From Bog-756 sp963696495 (GTDB taxonomy: Bacteria > Actinomycetota > Acidimicrobiia > Acidimicrobiales > RAAP-2): DNA of 64,000 nt. Of the stretch, positions 8,479 to 16,574 are shown piece after piece. How positions within the stretch are numbered: the first letter of the stretch is position 1; each line of letters begins with the position of its first letter. The notes under the pieces were generated by a model. That model was not told the DNA's origin. It did no database searches and was given only the letters and a program-made list of their open reading frames with translations. The stretch spans positions 310,001 to 374,000 of the forward strand of contig CAVOKJ010000004.1 in the NCBI GenBank assembly GCA_963696495.1, given 5' to 3'. The position numbers and the translations under genes were made by a program.

Positions 8479-9534
8479 GTGGTGAACCAGCGGCCTGATG
8501 GCCAGGATGACCGGGACCTTACCGCTGACCTGATGTCGCTTGCCGGGCGCCGGGCCAGAAGGACCGCCGCCGCCCTGGTCGAACTCGCTGCCTTACCCAC
8601 TATCAGGTTCGCCTGTATCGACGCAGAGCCTGAGACCCGCTTTGAGGTCGGTTCGATCACGAAGGGACTGACCGGCATGTTGCTGGCCGACGCCATCGAT
8701 CGTGGCGAAGTCTCACTGGACACCACGGTCGGTGACCTGCTCCCGGGCGAGGAGGGGACCCAGTTCGGCTCCATCTCCCTCAAAGAGTTGTGCACCCACA
8801 CCTCGGGCCTACCGCGGATGCCTCGGGGTCCTTTCACGTTCCTCCGGGGGGCACGGTTCCTCTTGCTGGGAACGCATCCCTACCGGGGAATGACGGCGCG
8901 CGGCCTGTTGAGGGCGGCCGCTCGCCAACGGCTGCGGGGCCGGGGAGAGTACAGCTATTCAAATGTGGGCGGCGCCGTCCTCGGACATCTCCTTGCCCTG
9001 CGCGCGGGCGCCGACTACGGGCCTTTGATAACCGAGCGGATCTTTGCTCCGCTAGGAATGACCGCATCCGTCGTGGCCGGACCAGATCAGACGGCCCCCC
9101 CCGGTTGGTCATCGACGGGTCGCCGTCGTCCCCCGTGGACCACCATGGGTGGCTTTGCGCCGGCGGGCGGGGTCATCAGTACGCTCGGCGACATGACCCG
9201 ACTCGCCGTGGCCCTGTTGGACGGTTCGGCGCCGGGACTCGGCTCGTTGACGCCGATCGACGGCGTACGGACCGCCGGGCCCAACCGGGCGAGTGGCATG
9301 TTCTGGGTGATCGAATCGGACCCGGGGACCGACCGAACGATGATCTGGCACAACGGTCAGACCGGTGGTTATTCGTCCTTCTTGGGACTCGCCCCCCATT
9401 CGGGTCGAGCGATGATTGTCCTCGTCAACGTTTCGCGGGCAAGTGAACGGCAGCAAATCGTCTCCCGTCTGGGGCGCCATTTTTCCGACCGAGGCCCCGC
9501 TCATCCCGACGGCCAAGGCTTGGATGGTGACTAA
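8479..9534 (+). CDS. Serine hydrolase of the beta-lactamase / class C PBP family
   Basis: A penicillin-recognising serine hydrolase with all three motifs in order: Ser59-x-x-Lys62 in VGSITKGLTG, Tyr160-Ser-Asn162 in GEYSYSNVGG, and HNGQTGGY in place of the KTG box. These proteins are usually esterases or peptidases rather than true antibiotic hydrolases. No signal peptide is evident from this start, so it may be cytoplasmic. The frame is open back to 8272, overlapping the phosphatase gene; the GTG-GTG pair at 8479/8482 is preferred because homology begins soon after, but no clear ribosome-binding site decides it. Confidence 0.8.
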   Translation: MVNQRPDGQDDRDLTADLMSLAGRRARRTAAALVELAALPTIRFACIDAEPETRFEVGSITKGLTGMLLADAIDRGEVSLDTTVGDLLPGEEGTQFGSISLKELCTHTSGLPRMPRGPFTFLRGARFLLLGTHPYRGMTARGLLRAAARQRLRGRGEYSYSNVGGAVLGHLLALRAGADYGPLITERIFAPLGMTASVVAGPDQTAPPGWSSTGRRRPPWTTMGGFAPAGGVISTLGDMTRLAVALLDGSAPGLGSLTPIDGVRTAGPNRASGMFWVIESDPGTDRTMIWHNGQTGGYSSFLGLAPHSGRAMIVLVNVSRASERQQIVSRLGRHFSDRGPAHPDGQGLDGD

Positions 9535-9855
9535 GGGAGTCCGTGGTCGTCGGTCATGAAGCAGCCATGCCGAAGCGAGGTCCATCGGGCCCTGGTAACA
9601 GAGGATTATCGGGAGCAGCACAAATTATGGGTGGCGGGACCCAACTCGCCCGGCCCGGGTAGTTGACCGTAGTGCCATGGCTGGAATGAGCGCAGTCCGG
9701 ATCGGTTGGCAAGCTCGATTCTGGACGCCTCGACCGGGGCGCGTCTGAGGCCCGAACCCGCATGGGGATGCGCGACACGGATGCAGGCACAAGCGCCCTG
9801 GCTGCTCGACGATTTAGGTAGGGAGGATGAGCTCGGCAACGCTGCTACGGCTGAT
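9535..9855. other. Intergenic region without a convincing gene
   Basis: About 320 bases. The downstream frame is open through the right part, and an ATG at 9778 is a possible earlier start, but the predicted residues show no similarity to the full-length paralogue at 25712. A GGGAGG at 9821-9826 is not in register with a start codon of that frame. Nothing else is recognised. Confidence 0.4.
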
Positions 9856-10404
9856 ATGAGCATCGACGCACCGGTGCAGATATCACATCCGTCGGAGTCG
9901 CCGACCTCGAACTGGCGGTCACGGCTGATCTCCGGCGCCACGCTCCTCGGTTTCGCCATCCCGGCGGCGGTGTACCTCTGGATGATCCACGCCTACGGCG
10001 TGAACGTCATCCAGCTCGACCAGTGGAGCGACGTGGCACTGATCGATCATGCGTACTCGGGCACGCTGCAGTTCTCGATGCTGTGGGCACAGCACAATGA
10101 GAACCGTATCTTCTTCCCCAACCTGATCGTGCTGGCCCTCGCCTACACGACTCACCTCAACGTGCTCATCGAGGAGTACCTGAGCGCATTCATGTTGTTC
10201 GGGGCGACGGCGCTCGTCATCTGTGCGCACAAACGTCGCTCGCCCGAGAGGCGTTGGATCTGGTACTGCCCGGTGGCGTTCCTGATGCTGTCCCTCGCCC
10301 AGGCCGGAAACGCCCTGTGGGGCTTCCAGATGGCTTGGTATCTGGTGCTCTTGACAACTGCCCTGGCTCTGGCGGCGGTGATTCAATCGAAGATCACCCG
10401 GTAG
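9856..10404 (+). CDS. Truncated paralogue of the multi-spanning membrane protein at 25712
   Basis: The 182-residue product matches, almost residue for residue in places, the first third of the 637-residue protein at 25712-27625: both carry YGVNVI, DQW, NENRIFFPNLIV or FENRIFFPNLIV, LAYTTH, EEYLS, RRSP, YCPV and LWGFQMAWYLV. Here the frame ends with TAG shortly after the GFQMAWYL helix, leaving about four membrane segments, and a hairpin follows at 10424. The remaining loops, helices and C-terminal Ig-like domain are missing, and the 70 bases up to the next gene do not encode them. It is either a decayed duplicate or a short derivative. The function of the family is unknown. Confidence 0.65.
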   Translation: MSIDAPVQISHPSESPTSNWRSRLISGATLLGFAIPAAVYLWMIHAYGVNVIQLDQWSDVALIDHAYSGTLQFSMLWAQHNENRIFFPNLIVLALAYTTHLNVLIEEYLSAFMLFGATALVICAHKRRSPERRWIWYCPVAFLMLSLAQAGNALWGFQMAWYLVLLTTALALAAVIQSKITR

Positions 10405-10423
10405 CCACCTCATGATGGTGGGG

Positions 10424-10442
10424 CCTGGGTGCCACACCCGGG
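10424..10442 (+). terminator. Hairpin terminator candidate
   Basis: CCTGGGTG (10424-10431) and CACCCGGG (10435-10442) pair over eight bases with one G-T wobble and a three-base loop, between two convergent genes. No T-tract follows, so it may act as a weak or bidirectional terminator. Confidence 0.4.
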
Positions 10443-10475
10443 GGACATCAATGCGACCGCCGGTCCGGATCCGGG

Positions 10476-11861
10476 TCAGAGATCAGCGACGAGTCGGCGG
10501 AGATTTGCGATGGCCGGATCGAGGCTGGCTAGGTAGCGCGTCAGGTTGGCGGCGACGTCGGGGCGCGACATCTGCGCTCTGAGCCCGCAGGCAATGTTGA
10601 CTCTGGCATGTCCCATCCACGCAGCGATGTCGTCTTCGTGAGCCCAACTGGAGTCGGCCTGCAGGGAAATCAGAGTGCCGCGAATCCAATCGGCGGGGGT
10701 GTCGGGTTGACGGTTGGGTGGGCACAAGCGGTTCTTGCTCTCGATGTCGGGCCGGGTGGCCTCGACGTAGGCGATGAGCGAGGAGTTGAACGGGGCCAGA
10801 CCGATGCGCATGGACTGCAGCCGGATCTCGCCAGGGGCAAAGATGGGCGTCTCGGGCGCCGGGTTGAGACCACCTGCCGCGGCATGTACGTGCAGCGTGC
10901 CTGAGGTTGTGGGGATGGTGCCATCATCGAGCCGGATCGTCCCGGATTCGATTCGGCGAACCCGTCCCAGCCGGACCGCTCCGTCGACCTGTCGCAGGAG
11001 TTCGACTTCGGTCGTGCTGACGGTCGGACCGCGGAACATGGTCGGAGTGATGCTCTCGTCGACTCGCAGCATCTGCCGCGTCTGACCGAGCCGTTCGAAG
11101 AGGGCCGTGGCGGAATCGGCATCTGCGCAGGCCTCGAGCTGCTGGGCCAGCCCATCGAACAGCGTGCCGAGCAGCTCGCCGCCCTGAGTGAAGGCCCGGT
11201 TCAGGTACCAAGCTTCGCGCGGCTTGATCCATCGGATGAATGCTGGCGGAACGCCGTTCTCCAACAGGTAGAGGACCGCGTCGGCGCCAGTCTTGCCAGC
11301 ACCGATGATCACGTACCCGTCCGGCGGTTCCCGCACGCGGGCCAGCTCGTTCACGGGCACGCACCGGACTCCGTCGGCCACCTCGAACGGGGGCTTGGAC
11401 GTGGCCGGAACCGTCGGTTCGAGGTAGGTGGCGTCAACGGTGGCGTTGCGGGCCAGGACCTCATGGCGATCACCAGTCAGCAGCGAAACGAACTCGCCGC
11501 CTCCCACATAGTCGCACTGCGGGAAGAATCGGACCCGGCCGGAAGCGAGCAGCTGGTCTTTCATGACCCGCTCGTAATAGGCGCAGATCTCGTTTCCGGA
11601 CGCACGTTCATACATCCCGGCGTTGACCCCCGAGGCGTCGATGGTGTCGGCCCCGAGTGGCATCGAGTTGACGCCGTAGTACGCCGAAGGCTGGTGCAAT
11701 CGGATGAACGGGTAGGAATCGTTCCAGTGGCCGCCGGGGCCGTGACGACGATCAACGATCACCACCTCGGCGTCGCATGACGTGATCAGAGAATCAGCGA
11801 ATGCCATACCGGATGCGCCAGCGCCGACGACGAGATAGTCAGCCTCCAGAACGCCACCCAT
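10476..11861 (-). CDS. FAD/NAD(P)-binding flavin monooxygenase-like protein
   Basis: A 461-residue two-Rossmann flavoprotein. The FAD motif is LVVGAGASGMAFADSL close to the N-terminus, followed by the dinucleotide-acid VIVDRRHGPGGHW; a second nucleotide motif VIIGAGKTGADAVLYLL lies in the middle. The GGHW and YPFIRLH segments recall flavin-containing monooxygenases and NAD(P)/FAD-dependent hydroxylases. Substrate unknown. The frame extends to 11918, but the ATG at 11861 has AAGGAGGGG at 11868-11876 and sits directly before the FAD motif. The gene lies downstream of the uncharacterised protein at 11954, 92 bases away on the same strand, and could be co-transcribed with it. Confidence 0.82.
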   Translation of the reverse strand: MGGVLEADYLVVGAGASGMAFADSLITSCDAEVVIVDRRHGPGGHWNDSYPFIRLHQPSAYYGVNSMPLGADTIDASGVNAGMYERASGNEICAYYERVMKDQLLASGRVRFFPQCDYVGGGEFVSLLTGDRHEVLARNATVDATYLEPTVPATSKPPFEVADGVRCVPVNELARVREPPDGYVIIGAGKTGADAVLYLLENGVPPAFIRWIKPREAWYLNRAFTQGGELLGTLFDGLAQQLEACADADSATALFERLGQTRQMLRVDESITPTMFRGPTVSTTEVELLRQVDGAVRLGRVRRIESGTIRLDDGTIPTTSGTLHVHAAAGGLNPAPETPIFAPGEIRLQSMRIGLAPFNSSLIAYVEATRPDIESKNRLCPPNRQPDTPADWIRGTLISLQADSSWAHEDDIAAWMGHARVNIACGLRAQMSRPDVAANLTRYLASLDPAIANLRRLVADL

Positions 11862-11953
11862 GTCGTTCCCCTCCTTGCCACGTGACCGTTGACCATTATC
11901 GGGCAAACGTCGATCCAATTGTGACCCGGCTCATCGGCGCGGGCAGTTCACCT

Positions 11954-12697
11954 CTACTGGCCGAGGGGTACGATCGTGTCCGGTTCGGTCCCACTTCGGG
12001 TTGGTTGCAGCGGGCTGATGAACACCCGACCAACCGCGAACATGCCGCGTTGCGGAAAGTAGAAATCAGCCATGTGAGCCTGTTCGGCCAAGGGGCCGAT
12101 CGGTCCCAGAGCTTCTCCTCCGACGACAGCATGGCTCGCAGTCACGTACCAGATCCGCAGAGGATTGGCATCGAAGTGCTGTCGGTTGGACGTGGTTCCA
12201 GTGAGCTGCACCTTCCCGACGCCGAGTGCCCGCCCCGCGACCCCTCCCATTGCGCTGAGCACCGGTGCGGACCGCCACGCGGCCAACGGCATCATCGAAC
12301 CCATCACGCTCATCAAACGGGTCGCCACGGTTGCCCCGATGGCTATCTCCCAGTCGACGGCCCCGTCGACGGTGCGGACACGGAGCCGGTTGGACGCCTC
12401 CCATTCGAGGTCGATGGGTCCTTCCCGGACGCGCTCGACATCCGCTCCGAAGTAACGATGGCACGCGACTTCGCAGGCAACGGACTCGTAGAACGTCCAG
12501 CGCCCAGTTGGGTCGCGGTGCCAGATCGAGGTGAATTTGTCACCCACCGACGAAGCCGTCCACCGGCGCAGTCCGAGGACGTGGCCCGATGCGAACGGCA
12601 GTCCCATGATGCCGTACCCGGACACCCGCTCGCAGTCGCCCGGAGGAAGCACGGGCCGTTCTTCGATGGCTCGGGCGAACTGTGCTGGCGATTTCAT
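11954..12697 (-). CDS. Uncharacterised protein, possible lipocalin-like barrel
   Basis: A 247-residue protein that I do not recognise with certainty. It has alternating beta-like segments (SGYGIMGLPFASGHVLGLRRW, then KFTSIWHRDPTGRWTFYES, then IDLEWEASNRLRVRTVDG) typical of a barrel that binds a lipid or hydrophobic ligand, a central Met/Ala-rich stretch (MSVMGSMMPLAAWRSAPVL) that may be a helix, and no catalytic motif. There is no signal peptide. The start at 12697 is chosen over the upstream TTG because of GAGGTGG before the ATG. It precedes the flavoprotein gene on the same strand, so a shared role in modifying a hydrophobic compound is possible but speculative. Confidence 0.65.
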   Translation of the reverse strand: MKSPAQFARAIEERPVLPPGDCERVSGYGIMGLPFASGHVLGLRRWTASSVGDKFTSIWHRDPTGRWTFYESVACEVACHRYFGADVERVREGPIDLEWEASNRLRVRTVDGAVDWEIAIGATVATRLMSVMGSMMPLAAWRSAPVLSAMGGVAGRALGVGKVQLTGTTSNRQHFDANPLRIWYVTASHAVVGGEALGPIGPLAEQAHMADFYFPQRGMFAVGRVFISPLQPTRSGTEPDTIVPLGQ

Positions 12698-12815
12698 GGC
12701 ACCACCTCGCCGTAGTGAGAATTCCTCGCGCAAACGATGATAGGTCGGGGTGCGGAGCGGGGCCAGCGGTGTGACTCAGGGGTGTCCCGGTTCAACGGGG
12801 GGGGACGGGCCGGAC

Positions 12816-13136
12816 CTACGGACCCCTACGGAGCGCCCGGATCTCATCGAGGGTCCGCAGCTCCCGGGGCTGCATCAATCGCCGCAGGCGTCCTCTCGTC
12901 AGCGGAACACTGCAATCGGACCAGGCCATGGTGTGAAAGACGACCGTGTTGCGGAGGATCCTCCGGTGCCACGTATTGCTCCAGCCTCTGAGCGATCCAC
13001 CGAATCGGACGACCATGCCGTGATGCTCATCGCCAGAGCCCGTGGCGTGACCGGTCCACTCGCTGCCACTCCAATAGCGGTAGTGGTTCGGCCCGTCGGG
13101 ATCCTCGGTCCACCCGATGACGCGCTCATCTTCCAT
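12816..13136 (-). CDS. Short protein with an N-terminal DUF2510-like motif
   Basis: The 106-residue product starts MEDERVIGWTEDPDG and continues HYRYWSGSEWTGHA, which matches the W-x-D-P-x-RYWDG-x-x-WT pattern of DUF2510, normally found at the N-terminus of actinobacterial membrane proteins. Here no membrane segment follows and the rest (HRRILRNTVVFHTM and an Arg-rich tail) is unlike known partners, so this may be the stump of a larger gene. The motif itself is the only strong support that the frame is coding. Confidence 0.45.
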   Translation of the reverse strand: MEDERVIGWTEDPDGPNHYRYWSGSEWTGHATGSGDEHHGMVVRFGGSLRGWSNTWHRRILRNTVVFHTMAWSDCSVPLTRGRLRRLMQPRELRTLDEIRALRRGP

Positions 13137-13303
13137 CGACCAAGCATCTCAGGTGTCCAGGCTCTGAGCGTCCCCGATCGCCGGCCCTGGGCGCGACATC
13201 GCCCGCGTCACCGGGTGGGTGACCGGCGTCCTGGGCGATGGACGGTTGAGGCCACAGCACGAGTGAGGCAGTCGCCGCCAGGGAGCGCATCGTTGGCTGC
13301 ATC

Positions 13304-14128
13304 TCAGGCCGACTGCGTGCGCCACACCTCTGACCGATACTGCACATCCACCGTCACGTCGCCAGAGATCCCGAGGCCATCGCCCAGGACCCGCCGGGCT
13401 TCAGCGATGACATGGGCTCTTCGATCGTCAGGCATCGTGATGATCCAACTGAATGTACCCAGCAGCCCGATGAGGTCATCTGCGGTGAGGGGTAGGTCCC
13501 AGGTGAGCGTGATGTGCTCTGGCTGAACGAAGGAGAAGCCGTCGGGAATGCGGAGCACCGTCTCAACCCGGTTGTCGGTGTCCATGACCTCCCTGCCCAG
13601 ATCCGCTCCCCGTTCTGAGTCCTCGCTGGGTCCACTCTGGCCTGACGAGGTCTCCGTGAGCATCGCTTGTGCTCGGGCGACAAACGGTCCCTCAGGATCA
13701 GGGCCCACCCACACGACGCCGAGGGTCCCGCCAGGGGCCAAGACCCTCGATGTCTCTCGCAACGTGGTTTCCAGGTCCATCCAGTGCCAGCAGTTGGAGG
13801 CCAACACCGCATCGACCGATCCATCGTCCAAGGGCATGGACTCACCGGTTCCTCGCAGTGCCGTCACCTCTGGCAAGTTGCTCACCAGGATGTTTCGCAT
13901 GCGATCGTCAGGTTCAATGGCGACGACGTGATCAACCCTGCCCACGAGTTGCTTGGTCATCGCCCCCGTGCCCGCACCGAGGTCCACGACGGTGCTCGCT
14001 GGACGTTCGAGCAGCCAGTCGACTGCGCCGGCTGGGGGTCCTGGTCGGAAGCGCTCGTAGTCCGATGCCACCGCACCGAAGCTTCCCGATCGCTGCCCCT
14101 CGCTCGTCGAACGATCATCTGCGTGCAT
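13304..14128 (-). CDS. Class I SAM-dependent methyltransferase
   Basis: A 274-residue methyltransferase of the Methyltransf_11/25 type. Motif I is VVDLGAGTGAMTKQL, the acidic residue after strand 2 is in VVAIEPDDRM, and motif IV-like ASNCWHWMDLETTLRE plus VLAPGGTLGVVWVG follow in normal order. The EPD...HWMD pattern is common among actinobacterial enzymes with small-molecule substrates; the substrate is unknown. The ATG follows GGGGAG. It is divergent from a MarR-type regulator, and the 91-base gap up to that regulator's preferred start holds two near-identical palindromes, so expression is probably controlled by that regulator. Confidence 0.85.
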   Translation of the reverse strand: MHADDRSTSEGQRSGSFGAVASDYERFRPGPPAGAVDWLLERPASTVVDLGAGTGAMTKQLVGRVDHVVAIEPDDRMRNILVSNLPEVTALRGTGESMPLDDGSVDAVLASNCWHWMDLETTLRETSRVLAPGGTLGVVWVGPDPEGPFVARAQAMLTETSSGQSGPSEDSERGADLGREVMDTDNRVETVLRIPDGFSFVQPEHITLTWDLPLTADDLIGLLGTFSWIITMPDDRRAHVIAEARRVLGDGLGISGDVTVDVQYRSEVWRTQSA

Positions 14129-14142
14129 CGGAGTTCTCCCCT

Positions 14143-14188
14143 TCTCTTGATATCGAGAGAATACGGAGCCGCTCTCTTGATGTCAAGA
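14143..14188. promoter_or_regulatory. Pair of MarR-type operators
   Basis: TCTCTTGATATCGAGAGA (14143-14160) is a palindrome with one mismatched pair. TCTTGATGTCAAGA (14175-14188) has perfect six-base arms. Their centres are 30 bases apart, about three helical turns, so two dimers would sit on the same face of the DNA. They lie between the divergent methyltransferase and marR genes. Confidence 0.7.
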
Positions 14189-14219
14189 TATAGTCATTCC
14201 GAGGAGTATGGAGGACCGG

Positions 14220-14711
14220 GTGGAAGACGAAGTCGAACGACTGGTCATGGGATGGCAGCAGGCCCTTCCCGATGTCGATGTGTCTCCACTCGAGGTCCTC
14301 TCCCGGGTGACACGATTGGCTCGGCACTTGGAGCGCCAGCGCTCATTGGTCTTCGCTCGCCACGACCTGGAAACGTGGACCTTCGACGTCTTGTCTGCCC
14401 TCCGGCGTGCCAGTCCACCTCATGAGCTTTCTCCTGGGCAGCTGCTCGCCATGACGTTGGTGACGTCAGGCACGATGACGAACCGCCTCCATCATCTGGA
14501 GCAGCGGGGGCTCGTGCGTCGCAAGGTTGATCCCCAGGATGCTCGCTCCGTGCGAGTCCGCCTCACCGCTGAAGGTCGTAAGCGGGTTGAAGGAGCACTG
14601 AAGGACCTGGTGGTCAAGGAGGATGCCCTCCTCGGCGGTCTCGCCGATCACCAGCGAAACACGTTGGCGGGCCTCCTCAAGATCGTGGTGGCCCCCTTCG
14701 ACTCACCGTGA
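14220..14711 (+). CDS. MarR family transcriptional regulator
   Basis: A roughly 163-residue winged-helix regulator: LSPGQLLAMTLVTSGTMTNRLHHLEQRGLVRRKVDPQDARSVRV is the recognition helix plus the basic wing with the Asp-x-Arg signature of the MarR family, flanked by dimerisation helices. The upstream helix carries LETWTFDVLSALRRASPPHEL. An ATG at 14208 is in frame, but a GAGGAG lies only one base from it, whereas the GTG at 14220 has GGAGG five bases ahead, so 14220 is preferred. It probably represses itself and the divergent methyltransferase through the palindromes at 14143-14188. Confidence 0.85.
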   Translation: MEDEVERLVMGWQQALPDVDVSPLEVLSRVTRLARHLERQRSLVFARHDLETWTFDVLSALRRASPPHELSPGQLLAMTLVTSGTMTNRLHHLEQRGLVRRKVDPQDARSVRVRLTAEGRKRVEGALKDLVVKEDALLGGLADHQRNTLAGLLKIVVAPFDSP

Positions 14712-14894
14712 CGTCTGAACGAAGGTTCGCAAGATCCGCAGCCCGGTGCACGTATCGATGGCCGTGGACTGCTGGTGACGCTTCTCCGACCCCTCGGTGT
14801 CGTCGCTCGTCGCTCAGGAATGAGTGACCCTGACCAGGCACGTCTGTCAACAGTTCCGACGCCAGGTCGGACACGACGCTTCACCGCCCACACG

Positions 14895-14934
14895 CGAAAG
14901 GAGCCCCGCCTCTTTCGAGACGGGGCTCCTTTCG
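14895..14934 (+). terminator. Strong hairpin terminator
   Basis: A perfect 14-base stem, CGAAAGGAGCCCCG (14895-14908) with CGGGGCTCCTTTCG (14921-14934), with an inner TCT-TTCG-AGA mini-stem and a pyrimidine-rich TTCTTCC tail on the plus strand. It closes the marR transcript, about 180 bases after its stop. Confidence 0.75.
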
Positions 14935-14940
14935 TTCTTC

Positions 14941-14971
14941 CCAACGGATCGGCGAATCGCCGATCCGTTGG
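14941..14971 (-). terminator. Hairpin terminator of the secreted-protein gene
   Basis: A perfect 14-base stem, CCAACGGATCGGCG (14941-14954) with CGCCGATCCGTTGG (14958-14971), and a three-base loop. It begins nine bases after the stop of the minus-strand gene at 14981. Together with the hairpin at 14895 it forms a back-to-back terminator pair between convergent genes. Confidence 0.7.
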
Positions 14972-14980
14972 TGCTACGGG

Positions 14981-15817
14981 TTACTTCGCTGACAATGGCT
15001 TGAGGGCCGTGACCGAACCATCCGTCCCGAGGCAGACGGCACCCTTGGCCGAGCCCGGCAGCTTCAGGCCATCCCCGCTGTCCGAGGTCACCACGGCGGT
15101 GAAGGTCTCGGCGGTCGGGTTGGTGGCGGCATTCTTGACGTAGCCCGGGCACGCCTTCGCCGATGTCGAAGCCAGTGTCGGGGCTCCGATCGTCGTGCTG
15201 CTGCCGGACAGCCAGGTGATGGTCCCACCGGTCGCCAGATCGAGGGCGGGCAATGCCGTCGAACCCCCGCCGGTGTCACCACCGGTGCACCCACTCACCG
15301 AGATATCGCCGGATGCACTTCCGGAGATCGTGGAGCAGGTCAGGGAACTCGACGTCCATTCGGTCGTCATGGACTTGAGTGCGGTGATGGACCCGTCCGT
15401 CCCGAGGCACACCTCACCGACTGACGTGGCCGGGAGCAGCATGCCGTCACCGGAGTCCGCGGTCACGTTGGCACTGAAGCTCTCGGCGGTGGGATTGGTG
15501 GCGGCATTCTTGACGTAGCCCGGGCACTTCGTGGCCGCGATCATGGTCAGGGTCGGAGCACTGATGGTGGTGGTGCTGCCAGACAGCCAGTCGATGGTCC
15601 CCCCGGTGGCCAGGGCCAGGGCGGACAGGGGCTGCGAACCGCCACCCGTGTCGCCCCCGGTGCACCCGCTGACGGTGATGGTGCCGCTGGCACTTCCCGA
15701 CAGTGAGGTGCACGTGAGCTTGGCGGTCCCCGCACTGGCAGTGCCGCCGGCAACGGCCAAGGTGACGCCCATCACTGGAATGAGCATCGCTACAACCGTG
15801 AGCAATATTCGTCGCAT
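14981..15817 (-). CDS. Secreted protein made of two tandem ~117-residue repeats
   Basis: A 278-residue exported protein: a signal peptide with basic MRR, a hydrophobic core and a TASA-G cleavage site after residue 29, then two copies of the same domain (about 34-150 and 159-275). Each copy has four cysteines at matching places (C36, C52, C98, C137 and C161, C177, C223, C262), a Gly-rich SGCTGGDTGGGS loop, LATGGTI-x-WLSG and CPGYVKNAATNPTAE. The equal cysteine spacing suggests two disulfides per domain. No enzyme motif is visible and no named family is recognised. GAGAGGAAG precedes the ATG. A 13-base palindrome at 15844-15856 lies upstream. Confidence 0.75.
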   Translation of the reverse strand: MRRILLTVVAMLIPVMGVTLAVAGGTASAGTAKLTCTSLSGSASGTITVSGCTGGDTGGGSQPLSALALATGGTIDWLSGSTTTISAPTLTMIAATKCPGYVKNAATNPTAESFSANVTADSGDGMLLPATSVGEVCLGTDGSITALKSMTTEWTSSSLTCSTISGSASGDISVSGCTGGDTGGGSTALPALDLATGGTITWLSGSSTTIGAPTLASTSAKACPGYVKNAATNPTAETFTAVVTSDSGDGLKLPGSAKGAVCLGTDGSVTALKPLSAK

Positions 15818-16019
15818 ATCTTCCTCTCGCTACTGATCATGGAGAAGGAATCCTTCCCCCCCTATACCTAAGGCGCTCAGTTTGGCATGGTCACGGCCGG
15901 TCTGCTCGCATAGAGGAAAGCACTGGTCACCGTGCTCTTGGAATCGGGTCAAGAAGAAATTTGCGATGTGCCACCAATCGTCGGCTGGGAGGAATTCTCA
16001 GGTGATCCCGACGAAGGAC

Positions 16020-16057
16020 CGATGCGCAGGGTTACCATTCGGTAACCCTGCGCATCG
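16020..16057. repeat. Perfect 17-base inverted repeat (hairpin)
   Basis: CGATGCGCAGGGTTACC (16020-16036) pairs without mismatch with GGTAACCCTGCGCATCG (16041-16057) around an ATTC loop. No T-tract follows on either strand and no gene ends nearby, so its role is unclear: a terminator for an unrecognised transcript, a protein-binding palindrome, or a small RNA stem are all possible. Confidence 0.7.
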
Positions 16058-16185
16058 TCGTCGAGGGGGTGGCAGCCCAGGTGGACGTTCTCCGAAGAGC
16101 GTTTGGAGCGACAGGGTCGGTCGAGCCGGGTCGCCCCGCAGAGATGCCGATCGGTACCTCAACGGTCATGGTTTCCTCAGTCGCC

Positions 16186-16253
16186 AAGCGAGTTCCGTTC
16201 CCGGCGTTTCTCTACAGCTAAGCGAGTTCCGTTCCCGGCGTTTCTCTACAGCT
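16186..16253. repeat. Exact tandem duplication of 34 bases
   Basis: Two identical 34-base copies (16186-16219 and 16220-16253), each beginning AAGCGAGTTCCGTTCC and ending TTTCTCTACAGCT, abut without a spacer. Because 34 is not a multiple of three, the duplication shifts any reading frame crossing it, which supports a non-coding region or a recent event. Confidence 0.9.
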
Positions 16254-16574
16254 AGGTGGACGGTGCGGATGCTGCCGGTCGGCGCGCTCTCGATGCTGGT
16301 GCTGCCTCTCCGGAGGACCCTCTCGAAACGCCCCATCGAGACCGACGGGCCATGGTGCGTGGCCCGTTCGGGAACGTCTTTCAGGTCGCCCGCCAGGCCT
16401 CATGATGGCTCTCCGCTCCCTCCGGCAAGGCACTGGTATGCCCCCGATCGCCGAGACTGGTGCTCCGGCCTCTCGTACGTCGACGGATTTCGATGTGATC
16501 ATCCCGCTACTGGAGCCAACGCCGCGCTGAGGCACTACTCTCGATCATTGCCAGAAGCAGGGGGTTACCGGGTG

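Larger units (their letters stand above)
15818..16574. other. Long intergenic region with hairpin and tandem duplication
   Basis: About 757 bases between two divergent exported-protein genes. A plus-strand frame runs open through most of it into the next gene, but it crosses a 34-base tandem duplication and a long hairpin and shows no recognisable protein features, so it is judged non-coding. Besides those two elements, listed separately, no gene is supported. Confidence 0.5.

Noticed and set aside
15882..16574. N-terminal extension of the secreted repeat protein
   Set aside because: The upstream frame crosses a hairpin and a 34-base duplication and lacks any signal, while the ATG at 16575 opens a clear signal peptide.
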